A DNA stretch of 64,000 nucleotides from Lactococcus protaetiae. GTDB lineage: Bacteria > Bacillota > Bacilli > Lactobacillales > Streptococcaceae. The translations under genes and the position numbers were made by a program. Of the stretch, positions 1-13,679 are shown in pieces (position 1 is the stretch's first letter; each line of letters starts with the position of its first letter). The notes under the pieces are model-generated. The model ran no database searches. It was not told the origin of the DNA and saw nothing but the letters and a program-made list of their open reading frames with translations. Location: contig NZ_CP041356.1 of assembly GCF_006965445.1 (NCBI RefSeq), positions 186,001 to 250,000 on the forward strand. The letters are read 5' to 3'.

Positions 1-505
1 CCGCTCCAATAATTACCAAATGCTCTGGCAATGAATCTAAATCCATCGCACCTTCCGATGTCACTACATTCTTCGCTTCATGAATCCCTGCAATTTCAGG
101 AATAACTGGCGTAGCACCAGTATTGATAAAGATTCGCTCACCAGTCACTCTCGAAATTTCCCCATGATTGTCCACTTCAATCGTATGTTGATTAATAAAT
201 CGTGCAATTCCATCAATCACAGAAACAAGCGGTTCATCAGCAGCACCATGATAAGCACCATTATGAAGCATTTCTCGGACTTTGTACTTTGTTGCCATCG
301 CCTCTTTGAAATCCATATTTTTGTGACCTGCGACAATCAATGTCTTCGATGGCGCACATCCAACATTTGGACAAGTGTCCCCATACATTGCTTGATCTCG
401 CTCAATAATAACGACATCCTCACCATGTTGAGACAGTGATTTTGCTAATGCACGTCCTGCTTTTCCAAAACCAATAATGACATTTTTAAAAGTTTTCGTT
501 TCCAT
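1..505 (-). CDS. Pyridine nucleotide-disulfide oxidoreductase (partial, 3' end outside window)
   Basis: N-terminal 168 residues of a FAD-dependent class I disulfide oxidoreductase. The ATG lies at 505-503. The first residues hold an FAD-binding Rossmann motif (IIGFGKAGRALA), followed by the redox motif TCPNVGCAPSK with the Cys-x4-Cys pair. This matches the flavoprotein family of glutathione reductase, mercuric reductase and RclA/YkgC. The slightly altered glycine motif (GFGKAG) resembles the RclA-like branch more than glutathione reductase. Start and flavin motifs are directly visible. The substrate is not known, because the NAD(P)H and dimerisation domains lie beyond the window edge. Confidence 0.85.
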   Translation of the reverse strand, partial: METKTFKNVIIGFGKAGRALAKSLSQHGEDVVIIERDQAMYGDTCPNVGCAPSKTLIVAGHKNMDFKEAMATKYKVREMLHNGAYHGAADEPLVSVIDGIARFINQHTIEVDNHGEISRVTGERIFINTGATPVIPEIAGIHEAKNVVTSEGAMDLDSLPEHLVIIGA

Positions 506-595
506 AATTGACCCTTTTCTTATTTTTCTGAAACCATTTTATAATAATTTGAATCATTTAAGAAATATTTTGTTTACGATTATTTCGTATTAAGC

Positions 596-620
596 AAAAA
601 AACGCCAAAAAGCGTTTTTA
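596..620 (-). terminator. Rho-independent terminator after gltX
   Basis: AAAACGC (599-605) pairs with GCGTTTT (612-618), followed on the minus strand by a run of T. It lies just downstream of the gltX stop. Confidence 0.7.
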
Positions 621-663
621 TATTTCATCATTAAAATCTTCTTCATCTACAAAGCAAAGCGCA

Positions 664-2115
664 TTACTTGTTCAATGCTGCATCTAAATGTGCTAGTACT
701 TTTGCTTTACCAAGAAGGGCAATTGTTTCTGGCAATTCTGGACCGTGCATTGAGCCAGATGCAGCAATACGGATTGGCATCCAAAGCATTTTTCCCTTGA
801 CCCCTGTTTCCTTTTGAGTCGCTTTAAATAATGGGAAGATATTTTCAGCAGTAAAATCTGCCTCATCAAGTTCTGCCAATTTTGCTCGGAAACTATTCAG
901 AGCAACTGGTGTCGTCTCAGCAGCAAGCATTTCTCGTGCTTCCTCTGTCAACTCAGGAAAATCTCCATAGAAAAGTTCTGTCAATTCCACAATTTCATCT
1001 GCTGATTTCATTTGCGGTTGGTAAAGTTTAACCAACTCTTCTGCATGGTTATCTAGTCGTCCCGCTGCTTCAAGAAATGGTTTAGTGAGCGCAAAAACAT
1101 CAGCAAAATCTGCATTCTTGATGTATTCATTGTCCATCCAGTCCAATTTCTTTTGATCAAAAGCTGCTGGAGATTTAGACAAACGTTTTTCATCAAAAAG
1201 TTCAATCAATTCCGCACGAGAGAAGATTTCTTTTTCCCCTCCAGGATTCCAACCAAGTAAAGCAATAAAGTTGAAAATCGCATCAGACATATAACCTTTT
1301 TTACGATAATCCTCAATAAATTGCAAAGTATTTGTGTCACGTTTTGACAATTTTTTCCCTGTTTCAGAGTTAATAATCAAAGTCATATGACCAAACCGTG
1401 GAGCTTCCCAGCCAAGCGCTTCATAAACCACCAGTTGTTTTGGAGTATTAGCAATATGGTCATCTCCACGAATCACATGCGAAATTTGCATATCATGATC
1501 ATCAACAACAACAGCGAAATTATAAGTTGGATAACCATCACGTTTTTGGATAACCCAATCTCCGCCTATATTTCCACCCTCAAACTCAATATCACCCTTG
1601 ACAATATCATTCCATTTGTAAATTGCTGTTTCATTTACAGAAATACGGACAACAGGCGTAATTCCTTGAGTTTTACGTTCAGCGATATAAGCTTCTTTTT
1701 CTGACGCATTCATCCCTGCATATTCATTGATATAATGCGGTGGAATTCCTGCCGCTTCTTGTTTTTCATGGTCAGCTTCAAGCTCTTCGGGTGTCTTGTA
1801 TGAGTAGTAAGCTTTCCCTTCAGTAAGAAGTTGGTCTATATATTTTTGGTATAAAGAAAGGCGCTCAGACTGGCGATAATTTTCATGAGTCTCAGGACTT
1901 TCATCCCAATCAATCCCTAGCCAGCGGAGATTTTCAAGCTGTGAACGTTCCCCGTCTTCAACATGTCTTTCACGGTCAGTATCTTCAATACGGATAATAA
2001 AATCACCCCCATGATGACGAGCAAAAAGATAGTTAAAAAGAGCAGTACGAGCATTACCTATGTGTAAAAGTCCTGTTGGTGACGGTGCGTAGCGAACGCG
2101 AATTTTGTCTGACAT
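664..2115 (-). CDS. gltX: Glutamyl-tRNA synthetase
   Basis: Class I aminoacyl-tRNA synthetase that charges tRNA-Glu (and probably tRNA-Gln, for later amidation, as usual in Firmicutes). The 483 residues match the normal family length. The HIGN form of the HIGH signature is at residues 18-21 after YAPSPTG, and the KLSKR signature is at 255-259. The C-terminal third is the alpha-helical anticodon-binding domain. The start [13 protein letters not shown] is the family start. It is followed by its own terminator, so it is probably monocistronic. Confidence 0.97.
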   Translation of the reverse strand: MSDKIRVRYAPSPTGLLHIGNARTALFNYLFARHHGGDFIIRIEDTDRERHVEDGERSQLENLRWLGIDWDESPETHENYRQSERLSLYQKYIDQLLTEGKAYYSYKTPEELEADHEKQEAAGIPPHYINEYAGMNASEKEAYIAERKTQGITPVVRISVNETAIYKWNDIVKGDIEFEGGNIGGDWVIQKRDGYPTYNFAVVVDDHDMQISHVIRGDDHIANTPKQLVVYEALGWEAPRFGHMTLIINSETGKKLSKRDTNTLQFIEDYRKKGYMSDAIFNFIALLGWNPGGEKEIFSRAELIELFDEKRLSKSPAAFDQKKLDWMDNEYIKNADFADVFALTKPFLEAAGRLDNHAEELVKLYQPQMKSADEIVELTELFYGDFPELTEEAREMLAAETTPVALNSFRAKLAELDEADFTAENIFPLFKATQKETGVKGKMLWMPIRIAASGSMHGPELPETIALLGKAKVLAHLDAALNK

Positions 2116-2206
2116 TTCAGTTTTTTCTCCTGTAAATTTTTATAGTCTATAATACCATCAATCAAATCTATTTTACCACAAATTAAGATGCATTGGAAAA
2201 ATGCAA

Positions 2207-2698
2207 CTAATCCATAAATTCAAGAAAACGATGTTCCCAAAGATGTTGCTCATAGAAATCAATCGTAGTCTGGGCAGTCATCTGTTGATGATCAAAAGTC
2301 GAAGTCGCACCATGTTGCATAAAGTTTCGATAGCCCAAACCATGAGCGAAAACCAATGTACTATTCACACAAAACTCCGTTTGAGCGCCACAAAACTCAA
2401 TACTTTCAACTTGTAAATCAGTCAACAACTCTTGGAGAGGCGTATGATAAAAACCATTTGCGTGCGTTTTGTCCATATATAAATCAACTTCACGCGCATC
2501 AAGGCTATCCACCAATTGCCACTCACTGCTTCCCTTTTCAAGCCAAGGATCATTATGCTGAATAAATAAAATAGGTCGACCCACCCTTCGATAAAGCGCA
2601 ATCCGCTCATTCACTTGAGCCAGTAGTTCCTCTCTACGATAAATTCCATCGCACACATCGTTTTGCAAATCAATCACAAATAAAATATCTTGTACCAT
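2207..2698 (-). CDS. Cysteine hydrolase, isochorismatase family
   Basis: A 163-residue cytoplasmic alpha/beta hydrolase of the isochorismatase-like/nicotinamidase superfamily. The catalytic Asp sits in the N-terminal strand (FVIDLQNDVC), the Lys in YMDKTHANGF, and the nucleophilic Cys in GAQTEFCV. The ATG at 2698 has GGAG six bases upstream; an in-frame GTG one codon earlier is less likely. The substrate cannot be told from sequence. Members hydrolyse amides or vinyl ethers, such as nicotinamide or carbamoyl compounds. It lies alone between gltX and the surface cluster. Confidence 0.85.
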   Translation of the reverse strand: MVQDILFVIDLQNDVCDGIYRREELLAQVNERIALYRRVGRPILFIQHNDPWLEKGSSEWQLVDSLDAREVDLYMDKTHANGFYHTPLQELLTDLQVESIEFCGAQTEFCVNSTLVFAHGLGYRNFMQHGATSTFDHQQMTAQTTIDFYEQHLWEHRFLEFMD

Positions 2699-2716
2699 CA
2701 CACACTCCTTTCAAAT

Positions 2717-2757
2717 AAAAAACTAATCTTATTTCATATCATACAAGATTAGTTTTC
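2717..2757 (-). terminator. Terminator of the surface glycan/adhesin cluster
   Basis: A 12-bp perfect stem, AAAACTAATCTT (2719-2730) with AAGATTAGTTTT (2745-2756), followed on the minus strand by T-rich sequence. It lies directly after the last gene of the cluster. Confidence 0.75.
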
Positions 2758-2793
2758 AATTTCCAAATAGTAGCTCTGATTTTCAGAAAAAAT

Positions 2794-7170
<4,377 letters not shown>

Positions 7171-7180
7171 TATAAACTCA

Positions 7181-7741
7181 TCAATCCTTTCTTGCGTTCA
7201 ACTCCTTTTCGTTATCTTTATAACGTGCTTTGATATATTTTTTTGAGAAGTTTTGCTCAGGCTGTACGATATAATAGTCAGTATTTTCTCTAAACTGCTT
7301 ATCTCCAAAACGCTCAGTATAAATCTCATCCATCAGAGCAAGTCGTGCTTCTGTGCGTGTTTCATCATAAAATTTTCTTTTGGCAAGCTCCTCAGTTTCA
7401 ACTTTATTATTTCTTTTGACTAAAAAGATACTCACTGGAATAAAGATGACAATGGCAGCAAAGGCAACAATTGAGACATAGTCTAAAAATAGTCTTCCTT
7501 GTTTACCACTCCAGTGATAGATACCTGAAAATAAAGGTTTAGGAAAAATTGAATTAATCATTATCAGAAGGGGGAAAAGTAACACCAACCAGCCAAAAAC
7601 TGAAACAGCGATCTGACCTGCTTTATACAGTGTTGAGCCATTAGCAAAAAAATCATCTTGCACTAATTTTTCTTCAATTTCGCTATTTCCCTGTGTAAAT
7701 TTTTCTATTATTTTCTTGATAAATATGACTAATCGCTTCAT
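7181..7741 (-). CDS. Small two-helix membrane protein of the glycan cluster, unknown function
   Basis: 186 residues, not recognised. Two membrane segments lie at about 43-65 (VSVFGWLVLLFPLLIMI) and 88-109 (VSIVAFAAIVIFIPVSIFLV). The N-terminal stretch and the C-terminal 75 residues are highly charged (TEELAKRKFYDETRTEARL), so both ends are probably cytoplasmic. It ends only ten bases before the processive glycosyltransferase, so it may be a PgaD-like accessory or regulatory subunit. That is inference from size, topology and position only. Confidence 0.6.
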   Translation of the reverse strand: MKRLVIFIKKIIEKFTQGNSEIEEKLVQDDFFANGSTLYKAGQIAVSVFGWLVLLFPLLIMINSIFPKPLFSGIYHWSGKQGRLFLDYVSIVAFAAIVIFIPVSIFLVKRNNKVETEELAKRKFYDETRTEARLALMDEIYTERFGDKQFRENTDYYIVQPEQNFSKKYIKARYKDNEKELNARKD

Positions 7742-7764
7742 CTTGTCCCTTCACATCATTTATA

Positions 7765-7794
7765 GAGAACCTCTGGTTATCTCCAGAGGTTCTC
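7765..7794 (-). terminator. Hairpin between secreted protein gene and downstream membrane protein gene
   Basis: GAGAACCTCTGG (7765-7776) pairs perfectly with CCAGAGGTTCTC (7783-7794). There is no strong T-run on the minus strand, so it may be a partial terminator or an RNA-stabilising hairpin that sets expression of the glycosyltransferase part relative to the adhesin part. Confidence 0.5.
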
Positions 7795-7803
7795 GTAAAT
7801 ACT

Positions 7804-8962
7804 TTAATCACCTAAATCCATTGGTACATTTCTTTGACCACTATTGTCTGTATAATCATAATAAAATGTTCCTGTACTCCAGTTTACCCCAACAAGGATA
7901 CGATTCGTTTTCCATGTGGTTGTACCATAGTTATCACCAGCATTAAGGTCTTGACCTCCTGGCATTTCATAAACACTCAGATAAAAATCATTGCCCCGCT
8001 ATAAGTAACAAAGCTATTATGTTGTTTAGTGATCGCATACAAAGCATTGAGAACCAATGACGGATTTACAGAAACACCATTCACTGTTGCGCTCGTGGTT
8101 GTTACATGGAAGTCTAAAGCGGATGGGTCTGAACAGCTTGTATCACCAATTGATGAAGCTTTGACTGTTTCAACATCTAGTGTGACCGAGTAAGACGCAT
8201 CTACATTACTAATGGTCGTCTTCCCTGCCAGAGTCATTGTATGTCCATTCAAACCAAAGTTCATAGAATCAACATTGGGATTGAAGTTGGACAAACCAAT
8301 CCAGTTCGTTGCCCTTGAATACTTTGTTGCATATTTACACTAAAATCTGCCATTGCTCCTGAAGATTGTTGACCATCTCCTTTAGGAAAGCTACTATCAT
8401 TGAATCCCGGAGCTACTTTTATAAAGTCTTGCCCATTTGTTGCATTAACATTTACGGCAATCAGAAGATTAGGAACAGTTTGACCTGTGGTAGACTCTAG
8501 GTAACCTGTATAGTTTGCACCATTCAACGTATATTGATAAGGTACATATTTTGTAAGGGTATAGGTACCATCAATCACAAAATTCAAGCCTTTAACAATA
8601 GCATCAATATTAGTTGAAGTAATCAACGCGTTGCTCCATGAATTAGCCCCTGATACTCCTGTTGTTATCGCTGTGTTGTAAGTTCCTGTAAAGGAAACAT
8701 TACCAAGTGAAGCTGTATAAGCACTAAAAGTTCCCGAAGTGGGACCTGTAACTTTGGCACCTGTTGTTCCCAAAGAAGCATCGTAACCAATATTGTAATT
8801 AATACTAATTGATTGAGGTTGAGCCGATGGGTCCGTTGTGTATGCAGGAAGCGGTGTGCTTGTTGCCGCATTTGACAGTTTTTTGTTGGATAAACTCAAT
8901 CCAAAGAGTGCAATAACAAAAACTGTACTTAGGATAATATTTCTGATTATCTTTTTATTCAT
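7804..8962 (-). CDS. Secreted surface protein, unknown (frame interrupted twice, at 8312-8314 and 7994-7997)
   Basis: A start at 8962 gives a signal peptide (KKIIRNIILSTVFVIALFGLSL...NAAT) and a Thr/Ser/Asn-rich exported domain of about 350 residues. The frame breaks at a GGG run (8312-8314). One added G gives QGATNWIGLSNFNPN and continues in the frame ending near 7977. It breaks again at a GGGG run (7994-7997), where one added G gives YSGGNDFYLSVYEMPGG and carries the frame to a stop at 7804-7806. Both breaks are the same kind as elsewhere in this window, so the gene is probably intact. No recognised domain. The beta-rich composition and neighbours suggest a fibre or matrix component at the cell surface. 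Confidence 0.6.
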
Positions 8963-8980
8963 TTTGCTTACCTTCTTTTT

Positions 8981-9619
8981 TTATCCTGCTTTAACGTCCG
9001 TTAAGAAATCCTCTTGTTCTATTTCTTTAAACTTGCGAATAAGCGATTGTTGTTGTTTCAAACTGGCTGCGTCTTTATCTTTTTGAATAAGCTGAACTGC
9101 TTCGTTGAGATTTTTGGCTCTGCCATCATTGATATACTGCATTAGCATACCAACTGTTGGAATATCTAGGTAGCCTTCTGGTATTTCTGAATTTACTAAC
9201 TCTTGCTCTATAACGGGTTTAACACTTTCAACCAGTTTTTGTTTTTTCTCTTTATAAGCTGGAGCTAATTTCTTCCGTTTTGTTGTTCTACCTGCAGGCA
9301 AGTAATCTCGATAAAATAAATACTTGAATGTAAAATCAAGCAAGACACCTAGTGTCCATGTCACAAAGCCAACACCAAACATCCGTAAACCGACAATCGT
9401 TGCTGATTCATTCAAGATATTACTTGAAAACATCCCACTCCCATTGATTGTATAAATAATCAAAAACAATGCAGGACCAACTGCGGCAGCAATCAATGCT
9501 TGTCGATTTACTAGTTTGTTGACCTGATACTCAAACTCACGCTTTAGGTCATTAATCTTAAAAATACTTCGCTCGATTTGCTCAAGCGCATCCATCAATC
9601 TCAAAAAATAATTATTCAT
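8981..9619 (-). CDS. Two-helix membrane protein, unknown function
   Basis: 212 residues, not recognised. A charged N-terminus that could form a short coiled coil (LEQIERSIFKINDLKREF) is followed by hydrophobic segments at about 42-62 and 80-100. A long Lys/Glu-rich cytoplasmic tail follows, ending in a helical region (NLNEAVQLIQKDKDAASLKQQ). It starts two bases after the stop of the small gene upstream and ends 18 bases before the secreted protein gene, so it is surely co-transcribed. It may be a scaffold or assembly factor for the surface structure, but that is speculation. Confidence 0.6.
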   Translation of the reverse strand: MNNYFLRLMDALEQIERSIFKINDLKREFEYQVNKLVNRQALIAAAVGPALFLIIYTINGSGMFSSNILNESATIVGLRMFGVGFVTWTLGVLLDFTFKYLFYRDYLPAGRTTKRKKLAPAYKEKKQKLVESVKPVIEQELVNSEIPEGYLDIPTVGMLMQYINDGRAKNLNEAVQLIQKDKDAASLKQQQSLIRKFKEIEQEDFLTDVKAG

Positions 9620-9621
9620 TG

Positions 9622-9798
9622 CTATCTCTTATCCTTGCTACTCTCTCCAGTGATAAAGTCATCGAAACTGGTCGGAATGAACTTTTTAATCAAATACCAG
9701 AGTCCTCCTGAACCTAGCATTCCTGCGACAGCACCAAGTATTCCCACTTCTATTTTTATATTTATCGAAAGATAATAGACGAGTTTTGCTATCACCAT
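9622..9798 (-). CDS. 58-residue single-helix membrane peptide
   Basis: A short open frame (ATG at 9798) fills exactly the gap between the adhesin stop (9802) and the next start (9619). It encodes an N-terminal hydrophobic region, a glycine-rich helix (ILGAVAGMLGSGGLWYL) and a polar tail ending SSKDKR. Gaps of three and two bases to its neighbours argue that it is a real operon member. The Gly-rich helix echoes the one at the adhesin C-terminus (AGAGGAIAGMAISAG), which could reflect pairing in the membrane. Confidence 0.6.
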   Translation of the reverse strand: MVIAKLVYYLSINIKIEVGILGAVAGMLGSGGLWYLIKKFIPTSFDDFITGESSKDKR

Positions 9799-9801
9799 AT
9801 T

Positions 9802-12558
9802 TTATTCTTCTTCATTCTTCTTTTTCTTTCGCCTTTTTCCCAGAAGAAAGAAAATGAATCCTGCTGGAATAAAGCGTTGCGCTAATGTAAATAAACCTGC
9901 AGAAATCGCCATCCCTGCTATCGCACCACCAGCTCCTGCAGTTTCGACTTTAGCAACTTGAATCATTTTTTGTGTAGCTGTCATTGTTGGTTTAGTTTTA
10001 TTTGCTGATGTTTGTTTTGCTGATGTACTTGTGCTGCTTGCTACTTTTGTCGTTGATTTTGGAACAGTATCTACTTTTGTTTTTTTCGTTGGAGCTTGGA
10101 GTGGTTTGTTCTTGACTACTGGTTTCTGATCTGCCTGCTCTACTGGTGGTATTGAAACTAAAGGTTCCTGACTCACATTATTAGCGGCTGGTGTTGCTAC
10201 TGTTTGTGATTGAGCAGGAGAACTTGGAACATCTGATGTACTATCTGATGCGCTATTTGGTGGTGTTGCTTCTGTAGTTGGCGATTTTTCCCAAATTGTA
10301 TAGCTTGTAATTGTAGTCGTCTCATCTCCGTTATCTGCGATTACTGTTGATGTCGTAGATGGTTTTGTTTGAGAAGATTTGATGTAACCTGTTGTATCTT
10401 TTAGTGTTGCACCTGACTCATCAATGTTAGCTGTTACATTAGTTGTAGTGACTATAATTTTGTGGTAGACATTGGTGGTTGTGTTTGTTATCGTAATATC
10501 ACCATTTGTTGCCGTCGTGGTTGTTGGTGCTGATGTTTGTGAGCTTATCAGATGATAACCTGTTGTGTCGCTAAGAGGATTTCCCTGCTCGTCAACGTTA
10601 TCCACTTGATTGACAGTCGTTGTGACAACTTTATGCCAAATGAGATAGCTTGTGATTGTAGTCGTGATATCACCGTTATCTGCTGTACTTGTCGTCGTTA
10701 CTGACGGTTTTGTCTGAGTAGAGGAAACATAGCCCGTGAGGTCTGTAATGGTATTTCCCTGCTCATCAAGGTTTACAGTTGTGCTTATAGTGTTCTCTGC
10801 AACTTGATGCCAGATATTTGTAACAGTGCTTGTGGTTGTCGTATCTCCATTTGTTGCCGTCTGAGTAGTAATTACTGGTGTACCTGCTTGAACAAGTGTA
10901 TATCCAGTTGAAGTATCAACGATTGGCTTGCCTGATTCGTCAACATTATTTACAACATTGACGGTTTGATTTACAGGGAGATGCCAAATGTTTGTCGTCG
11001 TTGTATCACCATTTGCTGCTGGTGTACTAGTCGTTGTGCTAAGCTTAACGTAACCTGTCGTATCTACTAGATTGTTTCCTTGGTCGTCTTGGTTGACGAC
11101 TGTATCAACTGGCTTGTGCCAGATGACAGTTGTAGTATTAGTAGTAGTACTATCCCCATTATCATCGGTTACTACGGTATCTGCGCTTGTACTGCTAGAA
11201 AGTTGTACATAACCCGTTGTATCGGTCAATATATTACCTTGGTCGTCTTGATTAACCGTGACATCTTTTACTGTATTTACTGCTGTTGGGGTGTAGTAGA
11301 CATTGATACTATTGGTTGCACTATCATTGTTTGCCACGGTAATGGCAGGGTCCGCTGAACTATAATCGAAACCTGCAATTGTTGGAGCATTATAAGTATA
11401 GGTATAATCATCGGCCGAGGTGTTGGTACTCACTGCATCTGGTGCTGTGACGTCAATGCTATCTCCTACATTTGCCATAATTGTTGATGAACTTGCAATT
11501 GTTTCGTTTGTGTTTTTATTGATATAGTTGACCGTTACAGGATTTGTTCCTTTATATGCTGTGAATGAACTGCCATCATTAGCAAAAGTCATCGTACCAT
11601 AGTTATTTCCTGTTGCTCCAACTACTCCAAGAGAGAGTGAAGCGCTTAGTGTTGCCACGCTGGTCACTGTTACTGATTTACCTGCATTAGTCCCTGTTTG
11701 AGGTGTCAAGACGTAGGTCAATGTACCTGTTACTGTACCATCACTGTTTGTGACAGTATTTCCGTTGCTATCTGTATTTGGCTGCCAACTGAATGCCATG
11801 GTTTCGGTAATGGTGTTGTTGCTACTTTTCATTACACCTGGGTCGGGAGCAGTTGTGGCTTGGTAAGTTTTGCTTAAAGTGCCTGTTGTGTCGGTTGTAC
11901 GGATACAAACTACATTTTGTCCAGCTGTTGCTCCAGATGTCCCTGAGCCTGAGTTTGCAATGGTTTGGTCAACATCAGTATTGTCGTACAAGTCTCTTCC
12001 TAAAAATACAGAGCTAGGTAAACCACCAACGCCCAGATTTTCATTTGTTGAATTGGGCAGGTTTGCTGAAATCTGGTCTGTAGAGTCTGGAGTTAAGATA
12101 AAACCAAGAGAGTCTCCTCCATCAAGGGCATTTGCTGTATAGCCGAAGGAACCATTTACTGTAATCGAAAAAGTGCCTTGAAAATTTGCAACTTTTGTCA
12201 TATCCAGCGCGCCTTTAAAAAGTGCTAGTCCTGCAGAACTTTTTGTATTCGAAACCAATGTCGTAGAAAAGTTTTGTCCAGCTACAGGTGCTGTAGCTGT
12301 TCCTGCTGTTATCCATGAATCACCAGTTTCGATATCTGCTAGACCATAGGTATGATTACCTGTATCTGTCGTCTGACCTGCTATAAGCTGTTGGTTTGTT
12401 GTATCTGCAAAAACGTGTGCTTTCAGTGCGAAACTTCTACTCCCTAACATTGATGGATACTGACCACCTCCAAGAATGCTTGTACTAACGAGCAAACCTA
12501 CTAGGAGCTTTGTCCGATGCCTTTTTTTAGTATTAGTTTTTGTTAAATTCGTGCCCAT
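9802..12558 (-). CDS. Lectin-domain adhesin with MucBP-type repeats, membrane-anchored
   Basis: 918 residues. A basic signal peptide is followed by an L-type (legume-like) lectin domain at about 55-300, with GDSLGFILTP and LGVGGLPSSVFLGRDLYDN. Next comes one MucBP-like unit (VTVNYINKNTNETIASS), then six repeats of about 55-65 residues of the form VNxDEQGNxxxDTTGY...NGDxTTT...IWHK. A Ser/Thr/Pro/Gln stalk and a C-terminal membrane helix with a KRRKKKKNEEE tail follow. There is no LPxTG, so it is held by the membrane rather than by sortase. The ATG at 12558 was chosen because GGAGAG lies six bases upstream; an in-frame TTG at 12570 overlaps that site. It is the first gene of the leftward cluster and probably binds host or matrix glycans. 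Confidence 0.82.
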   Translation of the reverse strand: MGTNLTKTNTKKRHRTKLLVGLLVSTSILGGGQYPSMLGSRSFALKAHVFADTTNQQLIAGQTTDTGNHTYGLADIETGDSWITAGTATAPVAGQNFSTTLVSNTKSSAGLALFKGALDMTKVANFQGTFSITVNGSFGYTANALDGGDSLGFILTPDSTDQISANLPNSTNENLGVGGLPSSVFLGRDLYDNTDVDQTIANSGSGTSGATAGQNVVCIRTTDTTGTLSKTYQATTAPDPGVMKSSNNTITETMAFSWQPNTDSNGNTVTNSDGTVTGTLTYVLTPQTGTNAGKSVTVTSVATLSASLSLGVVGATGNNYGTMTFANDGSSFTAYKGTNPVTVNYINKNTNETIASSSTIMANVGDSIDVTAPDAVSTNTSADDYTYTYNAPTIAGFDYSSADPAITVANNDSATNSINVYYTPTAVNTVKDVTVNQDDQGNILTDTTGYVQLSSSTSADTVVTDDNGDSTTTNTTTVIWHKPVDTVVNQDDQGNNLVDTTGYVKLSTTTSTPAANGDTTTTNIWHLPVNQTVNVVNNVDESGKPIVDTSTGYTLVQAGTPVITTQTATNGDTTTTSTVTNIWHQVAENTISTTVNLDEQGNTITDLTGYVSSTQTKPSVTTTSTADNGDITTTITSYLIWHKVVTTTVNQVDNVDEQGNPLSDTTGYHLISSQTSAPTTTTATNGDITITNTTTNVYHKIIVTTTNVTANIDESGATLKDTTGYIKSSQTKPSTTSTVIADNGDETTTITSYTIWEKSPTTEATPPNSASDSTSDVPSSPAQSQTVATPAANNVSQEPLVSIPPVEQADQKPVVKNKPLQAPTKKTKVDTVPKSTTKVASSTSTSAKQTSANKTKPTMTATQKMIQVAKVETAGAGGAIAGMAISAGLFTLAQRFIPAGFIFFLLGKRRKKKKNEEE

Positions 12559-12623
12559 GATGCTCTCCAAAGTGCTACTCTATCTCTTTATTCCTTGATA
12601 TCGCTGCTTATCTAATCATAGTA

Positions 12624-12652
12624 ATTATACAATTTTAGCCCTAACATTACAA
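12624..12652 (-). promoter_or_regulatory. Promoter of the adhesin/glycan cluster
   Basis: On the minus strand, TTGTAA (12652-12647), a 17-base spacer and TATAAT (12629-12624). It lies about 65 bases upstream of the adhesin ATG. Confidence 0.6.
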
Positions 12653-12688
12653 TAGCTTTGCACAATATATTTTTAATGTGTATTAAAT

Positions 12689-12716
12689 TAACGTGTCATC
12701 TTTTTATTACACGTTA
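12689..12716. promoter_or_regulatory. Inverted repeat upstream of the adhesin promoter (possible operator)
   Basis: TAACGTGT (12689-12696) and ACACGTTA (12709-12716) form a perfect 8-bp inverted repeat with a 12-base spacer. It lies about 37 bases upstream of the adhesin -35 box and between divergent genes. The spacing suits a dimeric activator. Confidence 0.4.
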
Positions 12717-12766
12717 TGTAATGTAACTAAGTTTTTAATTATAAGAGCTTATGTTAGAATGGAGTT

Positions 12767-13261
12767 ATGACTGAAATTACTTATAATCGTGTCGTTCCTA
12801 GCGATATTGACGTTGTGATGCATATTGAAAAACTTGATTTTTCCGAAAACGAGGCGCTATCTGTAGCGTCCATGGTTGAGCGGATTGAGTTGATTTCTGA
12901 TAGTTTTATTGCTGCCAGAAATACTGATGGTCGGGTGGTCGGATATATTACTGGACCTGTAACTGAAAGTCGCTATTTGAGCGATGAGTGTTTTGAACAT
13001 TCTGAGCCAAATCCTAATAGTGGTGGTTTTCAAAAAGTCATCAGCCTTGCAATTGACCCTGAATATCAAGGTTTGGGGATTGCCACTAAGCTTCTCATTC
13101 TTTTAGAAGAGGAAGCAAGGACTAAGCACCGTGCTGGAATCAGCTTGACCTGTCATGATTACTTGATTGATTACTATGAAAAGCATGGTTTCAAGAATGA
13201 AGGACTTTCCGAATCAAAATTTGGTGGGGATACTTGGTACAATATGGTAATGGAATTTTGA
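12767..13261 (+). CDS. GNAT family N-acetyltransferase
   Basis: A 164-residue GNAT acetyltransferase. Motif A is visible as VISLAIDPEYQGLGIATKLL (pyrophosphate loop Q/GxxGxG/A), followed by CHDYLIDYYEKHGF typical of motif B. The overall form resembles arylalkylamine N-acetyltransferase-like bacterial proteins. It uses acetyl-CoA; the acceptor is unknown. GGAG lies close to the ATG. It is transcribed divergently from the adhesin cluster and followed by its own terminator. Confidence 0.88.
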   Translation: MTEITYNRVVPSDIDVVMHIEKLDFSENEALSVASMVERIELISDSFIAARNTDGRVVGYITGPVTESRYLSDECFEHSEPNPNSGGFQKVISLAIDPEYQGLGIATKLLILLEEEARTKHRAGISLTCHDYLIDYYEKHGFKNEGLSESKFGGDTWYNMVMEF

Positions 13262-13263
13262 TG

Positions 13264-13304
13264 AAAAATCTCACTGACAGAATCGTTGTCAGTGAGATTT
13301 TTTG
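13264..13304. terminator. Bidirectional-type terminator built on the CTGACAG/TGTCAGT word
   Basis: AAAATCTCACTGACA (13265-13279) pairs with TGTCAGTGAGATTTT (13287-13301) and is followed by T-rich sequence on the plus strand. It ends the acetyltransferase gene. Confidence 0.8.
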
Positions 13305-13328
13305 TTAATTTTTACTGACAGAAAGTTG

Positions 13329-13661
13329 TCAGCGTTGATTTTGGGTAAAATATTGATTTAATTCGCGGCGATATTTTTCATGCCAGTCTTGTTTTTTATC
13401 GTCAATGAAATTGTCTGCAAAAGCAGCAACATCTGTGCCAATGACCTCTTTGACAGTCTGTCCATCTAAGCTAGCACGCTCCAGAAAATCAACAATTTCG
13501 TAAAAAACCTGTCCATCATAAAGTCCCATGTTAAATAAATATTTCTGGATGGCTTTGTAAGTTTTATAAAAATCTGCTGGAAGTGATTTTGCTCTTTTTT
13601 GCAGAGCATTCCACTCTTTTTTCTTGGCGACTTCGCCCAAGATTTTATCTCCTAGTGCCAT
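13329..13661 (-). CDS. DUF1048 family protein
   Basis: A 110-residue helical cytoplasmic protein (EWNALQKRAKSLPADFYKTYKAIQKYLFN). It is the same family as the next gene upstream: both share the W(N/R)..KRAK.LP/GDDYY pattern and the VTAITGPDVATF-like segment. DUF1048 proteins occur beside PadR-type regulators in Firmicutes; their biochemical role is unknown. The two copies are probably an old tandem duplication. Confidence 0.8.
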   Translation of the reverse strand: MALGDKILGEVAKKKEWNALQKRAKSLPADFYKTYKAIQKYLFNMGLYDGQVFYEIVDFLERASLDGQTVKEVIGTDVAAFADNFIDDKKQDWHEKYRRELNQYFTQNQR

Positions 13662-13679
13662 TTTGTTTCCTTTCGTAAA

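Noticed and set aside
80-439. Plus-strand open frame of 119 codons
   Set aside because: It is antisense to the flavin oxidoreductase, whose conserved redox motif is clear on the minus strand; no start signal or family resemblance.
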